In this document: in pieces, positions 18,611 to 27,458 of the stretch
Layout of the letters: the number at the start of each line of letters is the position of its first letter
How positions within the stretch are numbered: the stretch's first letter is position 1
DNA from: Bradyrhizobium betae
GTDB taxonomy: Bacteria; Pseudomonadota; Alphaproteobacteria; Rhizobiales; Xanthobacteraceae
NCBI RefSeq assembly: GCF_004123905.1
Contig: NZ_MZXW01000050.1
Coordinates: 1-64,000 of the forward strand
Direction of reading: 5' to 3'
Length of the DNA: 64,000 bases
Made by a program: the position numbers and the translations under genes
Notes under the pieces: generated by a model
Seen by the model: the letters and a program-made list of their open reading frames with translations, nothing else
The model's database searches: none
What the model was told of the DNA's origin: nothing

Positions 18611-19162
18611 TCAGGAAGGATTTAGCGACGGCGACTTGGGACGTGCCGCGATCTGCCTTGCAACGCCTCGCGCGCCCTCGAGTCCCTTGGGATAGCCGCT
18701 TCGGTTCGGAAAAAGTTTTCGCCTTGCCTCGCGCGCCGGTCGGCGCGGTTTGGTGTCCTGGGCGGCCCGGTAGTCGAGCATGGCAATGCCGCCGACCATC
18801 AGCAGTGCGAGCGCGATGTTGCCCTTCTTGGGATTGTCCGCGGTCAGGCCGGACAGCAACGCAGCCGCATCCAGCCCATCTCCGCCGACACGAGCCCAGA
18901 GCCCGGCATTCTTGTCCACTGACAGCGACATGATTCCGGCCATGATTTCCCTGATGCCGAAAGCTCTGATCAGGGTCTCGTTGCCTTCCATGCCCAGCGT
19001 TTCCGTGACGCGACGCGGCGCCAAAAGCTCGACTAGGCCAAGCCCAATGCTGAACCAGCCGAGCGCGCGCGCGAGTTGATCCGCTGGTTGCTTCGGGCTC
19101 GGTCCTCCCTCGACGATCTTGGGATCACCCTTGGTGCGCACGATGTTGGAAAAATGAAACAT
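18611..19162 (-). CDS. DUF4267-like small membrane protein
   Basis: A 183-residue protein has a predicted membrane domain at about 30-125, beginning LARALGWFSIGLGLVELLAP and including LIRAFGIREIMAGIMSL and ALLMVGGIAML. The same block often occurs as the N-terminal part of longer cyclase/dehydrase (SRPBCC) proteins in rhizobia; here it ends in a basic tail instead. It starts 14 bases after the stop of the Zn-dependent dehydrogenase upstream, so the two are probably one operon. Function unknown. Confidence 0.7.
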   Translation of the reverse strand: MFHFSNIVRTKGDPKIVEGGPSPKQPADQLARALGWFSIGLGLVELLAPRRVTETLGMEGNETLIRAFGIREIMAGIMSLSVDKNAGLWARVGGDGLDAAALLSGLTADNPKKGNIALALLMVGGIAMLDYRAAQDTKPRRPAREARRKLFPNRSGYPKGLEGARGVARQIAARPKSPSLNPS

Positions 19163-19176
19163 GTCTGACAGCTCCT

Positions 19177-20352
19177 TCAGGGTTTCAATACGACCTTGAT
19201 GCAGGAGTCCCGCTTGTCGCGGAACATTTGGTACATCTCCGGTCCCTGCTGCAGCGGCACTGTATGGGTAATGACGAACGACGGATCGATATCGCCCTGC
19301 TCGATACGGCGGAGCAGATCATCGGTCCAGCGGTTGACGTGGGTCTGACCGGTTCGCATCGTCAGGCCCTTGTTCATGAACGCGCCCATCGGGAGCATGT
19401 CGGAGAGTCCACTATAGACACCGGCGACCGAGATGATGCCGCCGGGACGGCAGACATAGATCATCTCGCGAAGCACGTGAGGGCGGTCGTTCTCGATCAT
19501 CACCATCTGCTTGGCACGGTCGAGCAACGTATCCGGCTGTGAGGCCATGACATGTGCCTCCATACCGACGCAATCGATGCACTTCTCCGGGCCCTTGCCG
19601 TCGCTCAGCTCGCTGAGCCGCTCGACCACGCTTTCGGTTTCGAAGTTGACCGTTGTGGCTCCGCCAGCTTCTGCCATGCTGAGGCGCTCGGGCAGGCAGT
19701 CGATCGCGATCACCTGATTGGCGCCCAGCAGAATGGCGCTGCGGATCGCCATCTGCCCCACCGGGCCGCAGCCCCAGATCGCGACGGTGTCGGTCGGCTC
19801 GATGTCGCATTGCACAGCGGCCTGCCAGCCCGTCGGGAAGATGTCGCTGAGGAACAGCAGTTGCTCGTCGGGGATGCCGGCTGGAACCTTGATGTGCGTG
19901 GCGTCGGCATAGGGAACGCGCAGATACTCGGCCTGTCCGCCGGGATAGCCGCCGGTCAGATGCGTGTAACCGAACAGGCCGGCCGTCGTGTGTCCGAACA
20001 CCTTGTCGGCGAGGTGACGCTTCCGATTCGTGGTTTCGCAGACCGAGAAATTGCCGCGCTTGCACTGCTCGCATTCGCCGCAAATGATGGTGAAGGGGAC
20101 GACGACGCGGTCGCCCTTCTTGATCTTGCCGTCGACCCCGGAGCCGACCTCGACCACCTCGCCCATGGTCTCGTGGCCCATGATATCGCCGGGCAGCATC
20201 CCCGGAATGAAATTATGAAAGAGGTGGAGGTCGGAGCCGCAGATGGCGCAGCTGGTGACCTTGATGATGGCGTCGCGGGGATCCTGTATCTCCGGATCGG
20301 TGACCGCGTCGCACCGTATATCCTCCTTACCGTGCCAAACCAGCGCCTTCAT
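19177..20352 (-). CDS. Zinc-dependent alcohol dehydrogenase (formaldehyde-dehydrogenase-like)
   Basis: A 391-residue medium-chain dehydrogenase carries the catalytic zinc site (CAICGSDLHLFHN and GHETMGEVVEVG), the structural zinc cluster (CGECEQCKRGNFSVC) and the cofactor motif AIWGCGPVGQMAIR. The long insert and overall length match the glutathione-independent formaldehyde dehydrogenase-like branch, which uses NAD(P). The ATG at 20352 follows a GGAGGA element. It is divergent from the SDR gene and upstream of the DUF4267-like protein, in a setting common for general-stress genes. The substrate is not determined. Confidence 0.9.
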   Translation of the reverse strand: MKALVWHGKEDIRCDAVTDPEIQDPRDAIIKVTSCAICGSDLHLFHNFIPGMLPGDIMGHETMGEVVEVGSGVDGKIKKGDRVVVPFTIICGECEQCKRGNFSVCETTNRKRHLADKVFGHTTAGLFGYTHLTGGYPGGQAEYLRVPYADATHIKVPAGIPDEQLLFLSDIFPTGWQAAVQCDIEPTDTVAIWGCGPVGQMAIRSAILLGANQVIAIDCLPERLSMAEAGGATTVNFETESVVERLSELSDGKGPEKCIDCVGMEAHVMASQPDTLLDRAKQMVMIENDRPHVLREMIYVCRPGGIISVAGVYSGLSDMLPMGAFMNKGLTMRTGQTHVNRWTDDLLRRIEQGDIDPSFVITHTVPLQQGPEMYQMFRDKRDSCIKVVLKP

Positions 20353-20514
20353 CTCTGTCCTCCGAGATCCGTTACGAGCCATCTAAGTCGAATGAAGAAC
20401 GATGGTTGCTATCGCAGTCCGCAAAATCGCCGCGTCGCAACCGGCGTGCGCGTGAATAGGAACGACGGCGTGGGAGGGCAATTGGACGTCATCAACCCAA
20501 TCGAGGATACCCTC

Positions 20515-21298
20515 ATGCCAGAAAAGCAACTCGCCCTGGTGACCGGAGCATCTACCGGGATAGGTCTGGAACTTGCGAAATGTGCCGCCGAGGCCGGCTT
20601 CGATCTCGTCATTGCCGCGGACGAAGCAGCTATCGAAAGCGCCGCGGCGGAGCTCCGTCCCCTCGGTGGCAGCGTCCAGGCGGTGCAGGCGGATCTGGCG
20701 ACGACAGAGGGGGTCGACAAGCTGTGTGCCGCGGTTGGAAGCCGGCCGATCGACGCGCTGCTGGCGAATGCTGGTGTGGGCCTCGGCAACGCCTTTCTCG
20801 ACCAGGACTTCCAGCGCATCAGGCGCGTGGTGGATAGCCAACATTACGGGAACGCTCTATCTGATCCACCGCGTCGGTAACGAAATGCTCAGGCGCAATT
20901 CCGGACGCATCTTGATCACGGGGTCAATCGCCGGCTTCATGCCCGGCAGTTTTCAGGCCGTCTACAACGGCAGCAAGGCGTTCCTGGATTCGTTCTCATT
21001 CGCGTTGCGCGAGGAGCTTCGAGACAGCGGAGTGACCGTCACCTGCCTGATGCCGGGAGCGACCGAAACCGAATTCTTCCGCCGCGCCGACATGATGGAC
21101 ACCAAGGTCGGTACCGAGAAAAAGGACAATGCGCACGATGTCGCGAAGGCCGGCTTCGAGGCCATGATGAGCGGGGAATCTGACGTGGTCACCGGAATGA
21201 AGAACAAGCTTCAGACCACGCTCGCGAACGTCACGCCCAACGAGGTGCTGGCCAAGCAGCATCGCAAGATGGCTGAGCCTGGCACGGCGAAATCGTAG
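20515..21298 (+). pseudogene. Short-chain dehydrogenase, frameshifted
   Basis: The first part from ATG 20515 has the SDR cofactor motif LVTGASTGIGLELAK, then LLANAGVGLGNAFLDQ and RRVVD. After about base 20834 the homology moves to the next frame: NITGTLYLIHRVG, RILITGSIAGFMPG, the catalytic YNGSKAF and CLMPGATETEFF. One extra base around 20834-20838 (GATAGCCAAC where GATAnCAAC would keep frame) explains the shift. Without it the protein would be about 260 residues, a normal SDR. A sequencing error remains possible. Confidence 0.85.
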
Positions 21299-21374
21299 CG
21301 CCTTGCCCAAAATCGGCCGGCAACGTGCGTGTCGCCAGAAAAACCAAATCCGCCAGCCAGACTGCGAGGAAAGC

Positions 21375-22532
21375 TTGACCGAGAAGTTGGGAGTCGCCGG
21401 GCAACCCCGGCGGCATGGGGCGCACATCGCTGGGCACGGCGTTGTTTTCAATCTCTGGGCGCCGTCGGCGAAATCCGTCGAGTTGCTCGAAGTTGGCCAG
21501 GCGCCGCGGCGCATGCCCCGCGACCGGCAGGGCTGGTATCAGTCTCTTAGCGCGACGGCCCACGTGGGTACGCGCTACCAGTATCGGATCAATGGGGCGC
21601 TCGTGGTTCCCGTTCCGGCGTCCTCCTTCCAGCCCGATGATGTCGGCCAACCGAGCGAGGTCATCAACACGCCCGCGCTTCGGGATGCCGATCCTTATCG
21701 CGGGCGGCCGTGGACCGAAGCGGTCATCTACGAGCTGCATGTCGGTACATTCTCGGACGAGGGGACTTACGCGGGCGTAGAGAAGAGGCTCGATCACCTT
21801 CGCGATCTCGGGATCAGCGCAATCGAGCTGATGCCCATCAATGATGTCCCCGGCCGACACAATTGGGGTTATGACGGTGTCCTGCTCAATGCTCCAAACG
21901 CGCGCTACGGCCGTCCCGAAGATCTCAAGAGGCTGCTGCGAGCGGCTCATCAGCGTGACATGATGGTGTATCTCGACGTGGTCTACAATCATTTCGGACC
22001 ACAGCTCAATTATCTGCACAGTTACGCCAAGAATTTCTTTACTGATCGACACACGACGGGCTGGGGGCCTGCCGTCAACCTTGAAGGCGAGCATGGCGCG
22101 TTCGTGCGCCAGTTCCCGATCGACAACGCCCTGATGTGGCTGCGTGACTACGGCTTCGATGGATTGCGCTTCGATGCCGTGCATGCCTTGAAGGACGATT
22201 CCGAACGGCATTTCCTCGTCGAGCTGGCGGAAACCGTTCGCGAGCAGGTCAATGGCCGGCACGTGTACTTGATGCTCGAGAACGAGGCCAATCAAGCGAG
22301 CCTGCTCGAGCGCCGGGACGGCCGTGCGAGGCTCTATGATGCACAGTGGGGCGATGACTTCCACAACGCCTTGCACGTGCTGCTGACCGACGAAAACGAA
22401 GGATACTACCGTGCCTTCGCCGACCGGACGCTCCAGCATCTGGCACGGTCGCTTACGGAAGGATTTGCCTATCAAGGCGAAGTATTTCCGCTGCACGACA
22501 AGCCGCGGGGCGAACGAAGCGTTCACCTATGA
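21375..22532 (+). pseudogene. treZ: Malto-oligosyltrehalose trehalohydrolase, C-terminally truncated
   Basis: TreZ releases trehalose from maltooligosyl-trehalose in the TreY/TreZ pathway. The N-terminal beta domain (VVFNLWAPSAKSVELLE) and GH13 barrel are present, with AVIYELHVGTFSDEGTY, the nucleophile region GLRFDAVHAL and the acid/base region LMLENEAN. The frame ends at RGERSVHL, where TreZ proteins normally continue with about 200 residues including the third catalytic Asp. The TTG at 21375 with GAGGAA upstream gives 385 residues against a usual 580. No TreY gene lies here. It is most likely inactive. Confidence 0.85.
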
Positions 22533-22908
22533 GCGCATACGGCCCCAGATCCGAAACTTCCCCCGTCATCCACGTGTCGTTGAAAGGCAGCGCCTCGGTC
22601 GTTTCCTGGCAAGCTTTGCCCTCGATCGCACGCCGCCAATTGGCCTAGGTGTAACTCGCAGTTTGCGGAACGGACGGAGGTTTCATGCCGGCTCGCTGTC
22701 AGGCCTTCCGATTAGACGATTTAAGGGCCTGCGGGCCCGCGGCCGTCAAGACCGAGGCGAGCGCCGCAAGCGGCGGCCTGTCGGGCCTTCCCGCTCATTG
22801 GCGCGGGCCTAGTCCGGTTACGGCGGCGCGCAACCGGGATATTCACTCGATCGACTATTCTTTAACGACCGAGCGATGCCTTCGACCCTGGGACTTCAGA
22901 CGGAGGGG
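22533..22908. other. 376 bases without a supported gene
   Basis: The sequence after the truncated TreZ does not continue TreZ in any frame that I could follow. Open frames are Arg-rich and unlike proteins. This is probably a deletion junction between the trehalose remnant and the receiver remnant. Confidence 0.45.
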
Positions 22909-23007
22909 GAAGTGCCGCGCTATCGAGAACACCTGATCGTCAAGCCGTTTAGCTTTGCAGACCTAGCCGCGAAAGTTCGGGACGTCTTAGACAAGACGGA
23001 TAGCTAA
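22909..23007 (+). pseudogene. C-terminal tail of a response-regulator receiver domain
   Basis: The frame ending at TAA 23005-23007 reads HLIVKPFSFADLAAKVRDVL followed by DKTDS. The K-P pair followed by F-x-x-x-x-L-x-x-K-V is the hallmark of the last beta strand and helix of receiver domains, often at the end of hybrid histidine kinases. Nothing upstream in the frame continues the domain, so only the last 30 or so residues survive. Confidence 0.65.
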
Positions 23008-23144
23008 CAGTCTTTCACGCGTGAACCGATATCGTCGGTCTTTGATTCGGGCGCTTTAAGGCTCGCGTGAGCCGCTATGTGTAGCCGGCCGCGGACTTGG
23101 CCGGTTTCGATAGTGCTTCGCTTTCGGTCTGTTAGTGCCTAATA

Positions 23145-23164
23145 TGCTTGTGAGGTAGCAAGCA
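23145..23164 (+). promoter_or_regulatory. 20-bp inverted repeat over the LuxR ribosome site
   Basis: TGCTTG and CAAGCA are perfect complementary arms around an 8-base centre that contains GAGGTAG, the likely ribosome site; the last base is the A of the start codon. The 20-bp span equals a typical lux box, but it could equally be an RNA hairpin that hides the ribosome site. Confidence 0.4.
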
Positions 23165-23880
23165 TGCAACGAGAAGTAATTCTCCAAGAAATCGAACGTG
23201 CGGGAACCACCGAGGAGCTCGCACGCATTCTGCGCGATTGGCGAGACGAGCTCGGTCTGTCCCACCTCGTCTATCATGCATTATCTGTCCCCGCGTTCGA
23301 AAGGTCCAACGCGCTACTTTTGCTGACCTATGATGACGCCTGGGTTCAACATTATGTCCAGCACGACTACTTTCAGATCGATCCAGTGGTGCGAGCCGGC
23401 CGCAGGGGGTTTTTACCGATCGACTGGATGGCGGTCGACCATCATACAAAAGAAGCTCGGCATTTCTTCGCGGAAGCCGCCAGCTTTGGCGTTGGTCGGC
23501 ACGGCATAACGCTTCCTATTCGCGGGCCAGCTGGTGAGCGCGCCTTATTCACGATCAATGCGGACGTGAATGATGAGTACTGGCACCGCTGGCGCCTCAA
23601 TTATGTTCACGAGGTGCAGCTCTTGGCGCACTACTTCCATGATCGAGCAATGCGCGTTGCCGGATTGCGGGACATGCGCACATTGCGGCCTCTTGCCGCA
23701 CGCGAACGGCAGTGCCTCGAAGGGATCGTTCGTGGACAGGCACCCGGACAAATCGCCTCGGATCTCGACGTGTCACTTAGCGCAGTCCATTCTTACCTGC
23801 GGAGCGTCCGCATGAAGCTTGAATGCGCCACGTTTGAGCAGGCGATCGCAAAAGCTATCCGTCTTGAGATTATCTCGTAG
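23164..23880 (+). CDS. LuxR-family quorum-sensing regulator (first receptor)
   Basis: A 238-residue LuxR protein has an autoinducer-binding domain (about 17-165) and a C-terminal helix-turn-helix (about 176-236). The residues conserved in AHL receptors are present: W60, Y64, D73, P74, W88 and G114, then E181, L185 and G191 in the DNA-binding part. It should bind an acyl-homoserine lactone and act on lux-type operators. It is upstream of and parallel to the ABC exporter genes and about 5 kb from the LuxI gene. Its closest visible relative is the second LuxR at 29624-30355, sharing GRRGFLP.DW and the LVYHA region. Confidence 0.93.
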   Translation: MQREVILQEIERAGTTEELARILRDWRDELGLSHLVYHALSVPAFERSNALLLLTYDDAWVQHYVQHDYFQIDPVVRAGRRGFLPIDWMAVDHHTKEARHFFAEAASFGVGRHGITLPIRGPAGERALFTINADVNDEYWHRWRLNYVHEVQLLAHYFHDRAMRVAGLRDMRTLRPLAARERQCLEGIVRGQAPGQIASDLDVSLSAVHSYLRSVRMKLECATFEQAIAKAIRLEIIS

Positions 23881-23904
23881 GGTACGACGATCAGATTTTC
23901 TTTC

Positions 23905-23931
23905 ATCTGTCAATTTGCGAAAGCGACAGAT
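23905..23931 (+). promoter_or_regulatory. Inverted repeat before the exporter operon
   Basis: ATCTGTC and GACAGAT are perfect 7-base arms separated by 13 bases, lying 25 bases after the LuxR stop and 66 bases before the ATPase start. It could be an operator for the exporter operon or a factor-dependent terminator of the LuxR gene; no T-run follows, which favours an operator. Confidence 0.35.
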
Positions 23932-23997
23932 TGTCGAACCTGGCGTTTCGGCCTCCCATCGTTGTCTTGAGACGGGCGGCGATCGTCGGGGTCGGCG

Positions 23998-24702
23998 ATG
24001 TTGGTGATTTCAGACCTTTCAAAAACATACACCAGCGAGACGGCCGCGCTATCGGTGTTGCAGAAGGTCTCATTGGCGATCGAGCATGGGGAACTCTGCG
24101 CCATCACAGGCGCGTCGGGATCGGGCAAAACGACCCTTATGAATCTGATGGGCTTGCTTGACCGTCCAGACGCTGGCCGCATTACCATCAATGGCCTGCC
24201 GGTTTACGACCTGCAGGATGATCATATCGCTTCTCTTCGAAACAGGCTTATCGGCTTCGTTTTTCAATCGTTTCATCTGCTGCCTAACTTGTCCGCTCTG
24301 GACAATGTCGCACTCCCCCTGATCTACCGGGGAATATCGCTTTCAGCTCGCCGAGCGGCCGCGACAGTTTCTCTCAAGCGCGTTGGACTGGAAGCGCACT
24401 TCAATCGCCTCCCGGATCAGCTATCGGGGGGACAAAAACAGCGTGTGGCAATCGCTCGAGCGCTTGTCGGCTCTCCCGCCCTGATCCTCGCAGACGAGCC
24501 CACCGGCAACCTCGATAGCGGAACGTCCGACGAGATCATGAATCTCTTTCTGGATCTCAATCGCACCGATCGCACCACGCTGGTTCTGGTAACGCACGAT
24601 CCTTCGATTGCCGCCCGTTGTCCGCGACGCATTATTGTCCGCGACGGAAGGATCGTCGACGATAATCGCGGCGAGCTCCGCGATGCAGCCTTTCGATCAT
24701 GA
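23998..24702 (+). CDS. ABC exporter ATPase, MacB/LolD type
   Basis: This 234-residue ATPase has Walker A GASGSGKTT (about 38-46), signature LSGGQKQRVAIARAL (about 142) and Walker B LILADEPTGNLDSG, the sequence typical of the MacB/LolD subfamily. It powers the FtsX-type permease encoded next, whose start codon overlaps this stop (ATGA). With the following TolC-like and HlyD-like genes it forms a complete four-gene tripartite export system in which ATPase and permease are separate proteins rather than fused as in MacB. Location between quorum-sensing genes suggests control by AHL signal. Confidence 0.93.
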   Translation: MLVISDLSKTYTSETAALSVLQKVSLAIEHGELCAITGASGSGKTTLMNLMGLLDRPDAGRITINGLPVYDLQDDHIASLRNRLIGFVFQSFHLLPNLSALDNVALPLIYRGISLSARRAAATVSLKRVGLEAHFNRLPDQLSGGQKQRVAIARALVGSPALILADEPTGNLDSGTSDEIMNLFLDLNRTDRTTLVLVTHDPSIAARCPRRIIVRDGRIVDDNRGELRDAAFRS

Positions 24703-25907
24703 TGTCCTTCAGCCCAAAGCATCACATCGTGCGCGAGCTGGCTCTTGAGTCCGTTCGGAATGTCCGTTCGCTGAAAGGCAGATCACTCCTTGCGCTGATC
24801 GGTATCAGTATTGGAACTGCAGCCGTCATAGCCATGCTGCACATTGGCCACAGCGCGCGGATTGAAGCCAAACGCCAGTTTGAATCCCTGGGCATCGATC
24901 GCGTCATTATCACGCCGTTGATCGGGTCTGGCGCAACAACTCCTATTCCTTTCGCGTTTGCAAAAGAACTGGTCAACCAGCAAACTGGTTTGGCAACAGT
25001 TGCCCCGATCATCGTATCCGGTACGACCATCCGGGCAGGCAGGGCGACGCTCGGGGCCACCGTCATCGCTGCCGACGAGGAGTTTTACTCATTGGCGATG
25101 GCCGTCATGGCTGCTGGTCGCCCGACAACAGCCCTCGATGGCCTGTCTCCCTACGCGGTCCTGGGCGCGCATGTCGCGCGGGGCCTCCGCGCTGAAGTGG
25201 GAAAAGTCCTCGCGCCCGGCGATCAGCTCACCGTTCAGACCCAACGCGTCACGATTATAGGCATCCTCGCTGAAACCGACCCGAATCCGGTTCTCAACGT
25301 AGACCTCAACCAATCGATCATCATTCCGTTTGCGGCCGCAAGGCGGCTCTTGCCTGATCCGAAGATTTCGAGCATCGCAGCGCGACTTGCCGTGGGGGCG
25401 GACGAACGGAACATGATCGACGCCGTTACCCAAGCCTTCAAGAGCTACGACCGCCAAGGCGGAGGCGTTCGTGTCCAGACCGCGCGGCAACTCATCGCGG
25501 GAGTAGACCGCCAGATGGCCGTCTATGGCCTTCTGTTGCTGGCAATCGGCGCAATCGCGCTCGTTGTCGGGGGCGTGGGCGTGATGAACGTGATGCTGAT
25601 GAACGTGATGGAACGGCGACGCGAAATAGGCATCCGAATGGCTATCGGAGCGCGGCGCCGGCAAGTAGCAGGCATGTTCGTCGTCGAAACGCTGGTTCTC
25701 TCGGCAATCGGCTCCAGCCTCGGAACCGTGCTCGGCACCGCAGCGGCGTGGGGCTTTGCGGCGTGCGCCGGTTGGGCATTTACCCCATCCCCGACGGCGC
25801 TCCCCCTCGGTATCGGGATGGCCGTTGCCGTCGCTCTATTCTTCGGCCTCCATCCGGCGCTTCGTGCGGCACGAATGGACCCGATCCTCGCCTTGCGGGC
25901 ATCCTGA
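24699..25907 (+). CDS. ABC exporter permease, MacB/FtsX type
   Basis: The 402 residues follow the MacB permease plan: one membrane segment near 28-48, a large periplasmic domain (about 50-265), then three membrane segments near 270-300, 320-350 and 360-390. VGGVGVMNVMLMNVMERRREIG and IGARRRQVAG are classic FtsX-family sequences linking the last segments. It overlaps the ATPase by four bases and ends one base before the outer-membrane gene, so all are co-translated. Such permeases export small molecules or lipoproteins by coupling to a periplasmic adaptor. Confidence 0.92.
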   Translation: MMSFSPKHHIVRELALESVRNVRSLKGRSLLALIGISIGTAAVIAMLHIGHSARIEAKRQFESLGIDRVIITPLIGSGATTPIPFAFAKELVNQQTGLATVAPIIVSGTTIRAGRATLGATVIAADEEFYSLAMAVMAAGRPTTALDGLSPYAVLGAHVARGLRAEVGKVLAPGDQLTVQTQRVTIIGILAETDPNPVLNVDLNQSIIIPFAAARRLLPDPKISSIAARLAVGADERNMIDAVTQAFKSYDRQGGGVRVQTARQLIAGVDRQMAVYGLLLLAIGAIALVVGGVGVMNVMLMNVMERRREIGIRMAIGARRRQVAGMFVVETLVLSAIGSSLGTVLGTAAAWGFAACAGWAFTPSPTALPLGIGMAVAVALFFGLHPALRAARMDPILALRAS

Positions 25908-25908
25908 C

Positions 25909-27429
25909 ATGACTGTCGCTCGGTCAGTGAGGCTGGCCCGCTTGCGCCGAAGCTGTCTGACCGCTCTGCTTATCGCCTCGTTCCACCAGACAGGCGTGAA
26001 AGGTGCCGAACGTTCCAATTCGACCAAGCGCTCTTCACCGGCTTCTTTGCAGCCTTCCCGCATAACATCGGGAATGACGAAAGGAGTGCCTCTTAGCCTC
26101 GCCGATTCAATCTTCATCGCTTTGCGAAATAATCGCTCCATCAAGAGCGCCTACGTCGAACGGATTGCCCAGAAGTTTGAACTCCGCGTCGCTGAGGATC
26201 GTTTCACACCTAAAGTCGCGGTTTCTGGCACGGCCATTCGCCAGAATGTCGGAGGTATAGAGGTGACAAGTGCAAACGTTGCACCAAATGCCTCAATCCT
26301 CTTGCCGACGGGGGCGACCCTTGGCTTTGCCTGGAACAACAGCATCGTGAGCGGGAGCGGCGTTCAGACCCAGACGTCCACTGCGGACATCAACATGGTG
26401 CAGCCGCTGCTGCGGGGAGGAGGCGTCGACGTCACGCTTGCCCCGTTGCGCGGTGCCCGCCTTGAAGACAAGCTCAACCGGCTAAATTTGAAGAAAACGG
26501 TCTCCGAGACGATCGCGCAGGTCATTCTGGCCTATCGCGCGTTGCTGCAAGCCCAAGAGGAACTGAAACTTAGCGAAGCCGCCTTGTCCCGCTCCAAGGA
26601 TCTAGTCGAGGTGAACCGCGCCATGATCCAGGCCGGACGGATGGCGTCCGTTGAGATTGTACAAAGCGAGGCCGACGTCGAAAACCAGAACATACGGGTT
26701 CTTCAGGCCACAAAGGGTCTCGATGACGCGCGCCTTGCCTTGCTCGTGCTGCTGTCGCTCGATCTAGCAACGCCCGCAGCCGCGACGGAGAGTACGGAGC
26801 CGTCGCGCATCGCTCCGGATCTTCCGTCTATGATGCAAATTGCCCTTAGCGAACGCCCCGACTATCTGGGGCAACTTCTCATCATCGAGCAAAACAAGCT
26901 CGGCATGACGGTCGCCGAGAACGAGAAGCTGTGGGATTTGTCCCTATTTGCGTCGGGCAGCTTCGGTCGAAGAAACATTTCAGGACCCGCTGCCATTCCA
27001 GGCGTTCAAAAAATAGCCGATACCACGATTGGCGTGACCTTCAATGCGCCGCTTAACGATCTCAGGCGGGAACAACCCGCCGTGCAAGCGACGGCAACTT
27101 TGCAAACCTCGGAACTGCAGCTCGCATCAATCAGGCAAGGCGTCGAATTGCAGATACGGAGCTCAATTAATAGCATCAATATCCAGTGGAAACAGCTTGA
27201 GGCGGCGCGTCGCGGCGTCGGCCTTGCGACCCGGGCGGTGGACATCGAGCGAGAGAAGCTGAAAGTCGGACGATCTTCCAACGTACAGGTAAGGTTGCTC
27301 GAGAGCGACCTGCGGAACGCCGAGGAGCAGCGCCTTGCTGCCGTTGTCGGCTATCTCAACGCGCTGACGACAATAGATCTCCAGCTTGGCACAACGTTGA
27401 AGACATGGCGCATAAACCTCGCGGATTAG
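25909..27429 (+). CDS. TolC-family outer-membrane channel
   Basis: A 506-residue protein with an N-terminal basic, hydrophobic leader (LRRSCLTALLIASF) and two TolC-type halves rich in helices. PLSLADSIFIALRNNRSIKSAY near 65-85 and the internal repeat starting LPSMMQIALSERPDYLGQL near 305 are the duplicated helix-hairpin starts of the TolC fold. VQPLLRGGG matches the strand following the first beta region. It would form the exit duct for the exporter. The ATG at 25909 is one base after the permease stop. Cleavage site and lipidation are not evident. Confidence 0.88.
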   Translation: MTVARSVRLARLRRSCLTALLIASFHQTGVKGAERSNSTKRSSPASLQPSRITSGMTKGVPLSLADSIFIALRNNRSIKSAYVERIAQKFELRVAEDRFTPKVAVSGTAIRQNVGGIEVTSANVAPNASILLPTGATLGFAWNNSIVSGSGVQTQTSTADINMVQPLLRGGGVDVTLAPLRGARLEDKLNRLNLKKTVSETIAQVILAYRALLQAQEELKLSEAALSRSKDLVEVNRAMIQAGRMASVEIVQSEADVENQNIRVLQATKGLDDARLALLVLLSLDLATPAAATESTEPSRIAPDLPSMMQIALSERPDYLGQLLIIEQNKLGMTVAENEKLWDLSLFASGSFGRRNISGPAAIPGVQKIADTTIGVTFNAPLNDLRREQPAVQATATLQTSELQLASIRQGVELQIRSSINSINIQWKQLEAARRGVGLATRAVDIEREKLKVGRSSNVQVRLLESDLRNAEEQRLAAVVGYLNALTTIDLQLGTTLKTWRINLAD

Positions 27430-27458
27430 ATCACCGTCAAGGCGGGTCGTACTCGGCT

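Noticed and set aside
19552..20514. Plus-strand frame opposite the Zn-dependent dehydrogenase
   Set aside because: Only the part after 20515 has SDR homology; the rest lies opposite the dehydrogenase zinc-site sequence.
21231..22526. A 431-codon minus-strand frame opposite TreZ
   Set aside because: The plus strand carries clear GH13 motifs; the opposing protein matches nothing.
22685..22936. Small open frame after TreZ
   Set aside because: Ala/Arg-rich, no ribosome site and overlapping the receiver remnant, which reads better in another frame.
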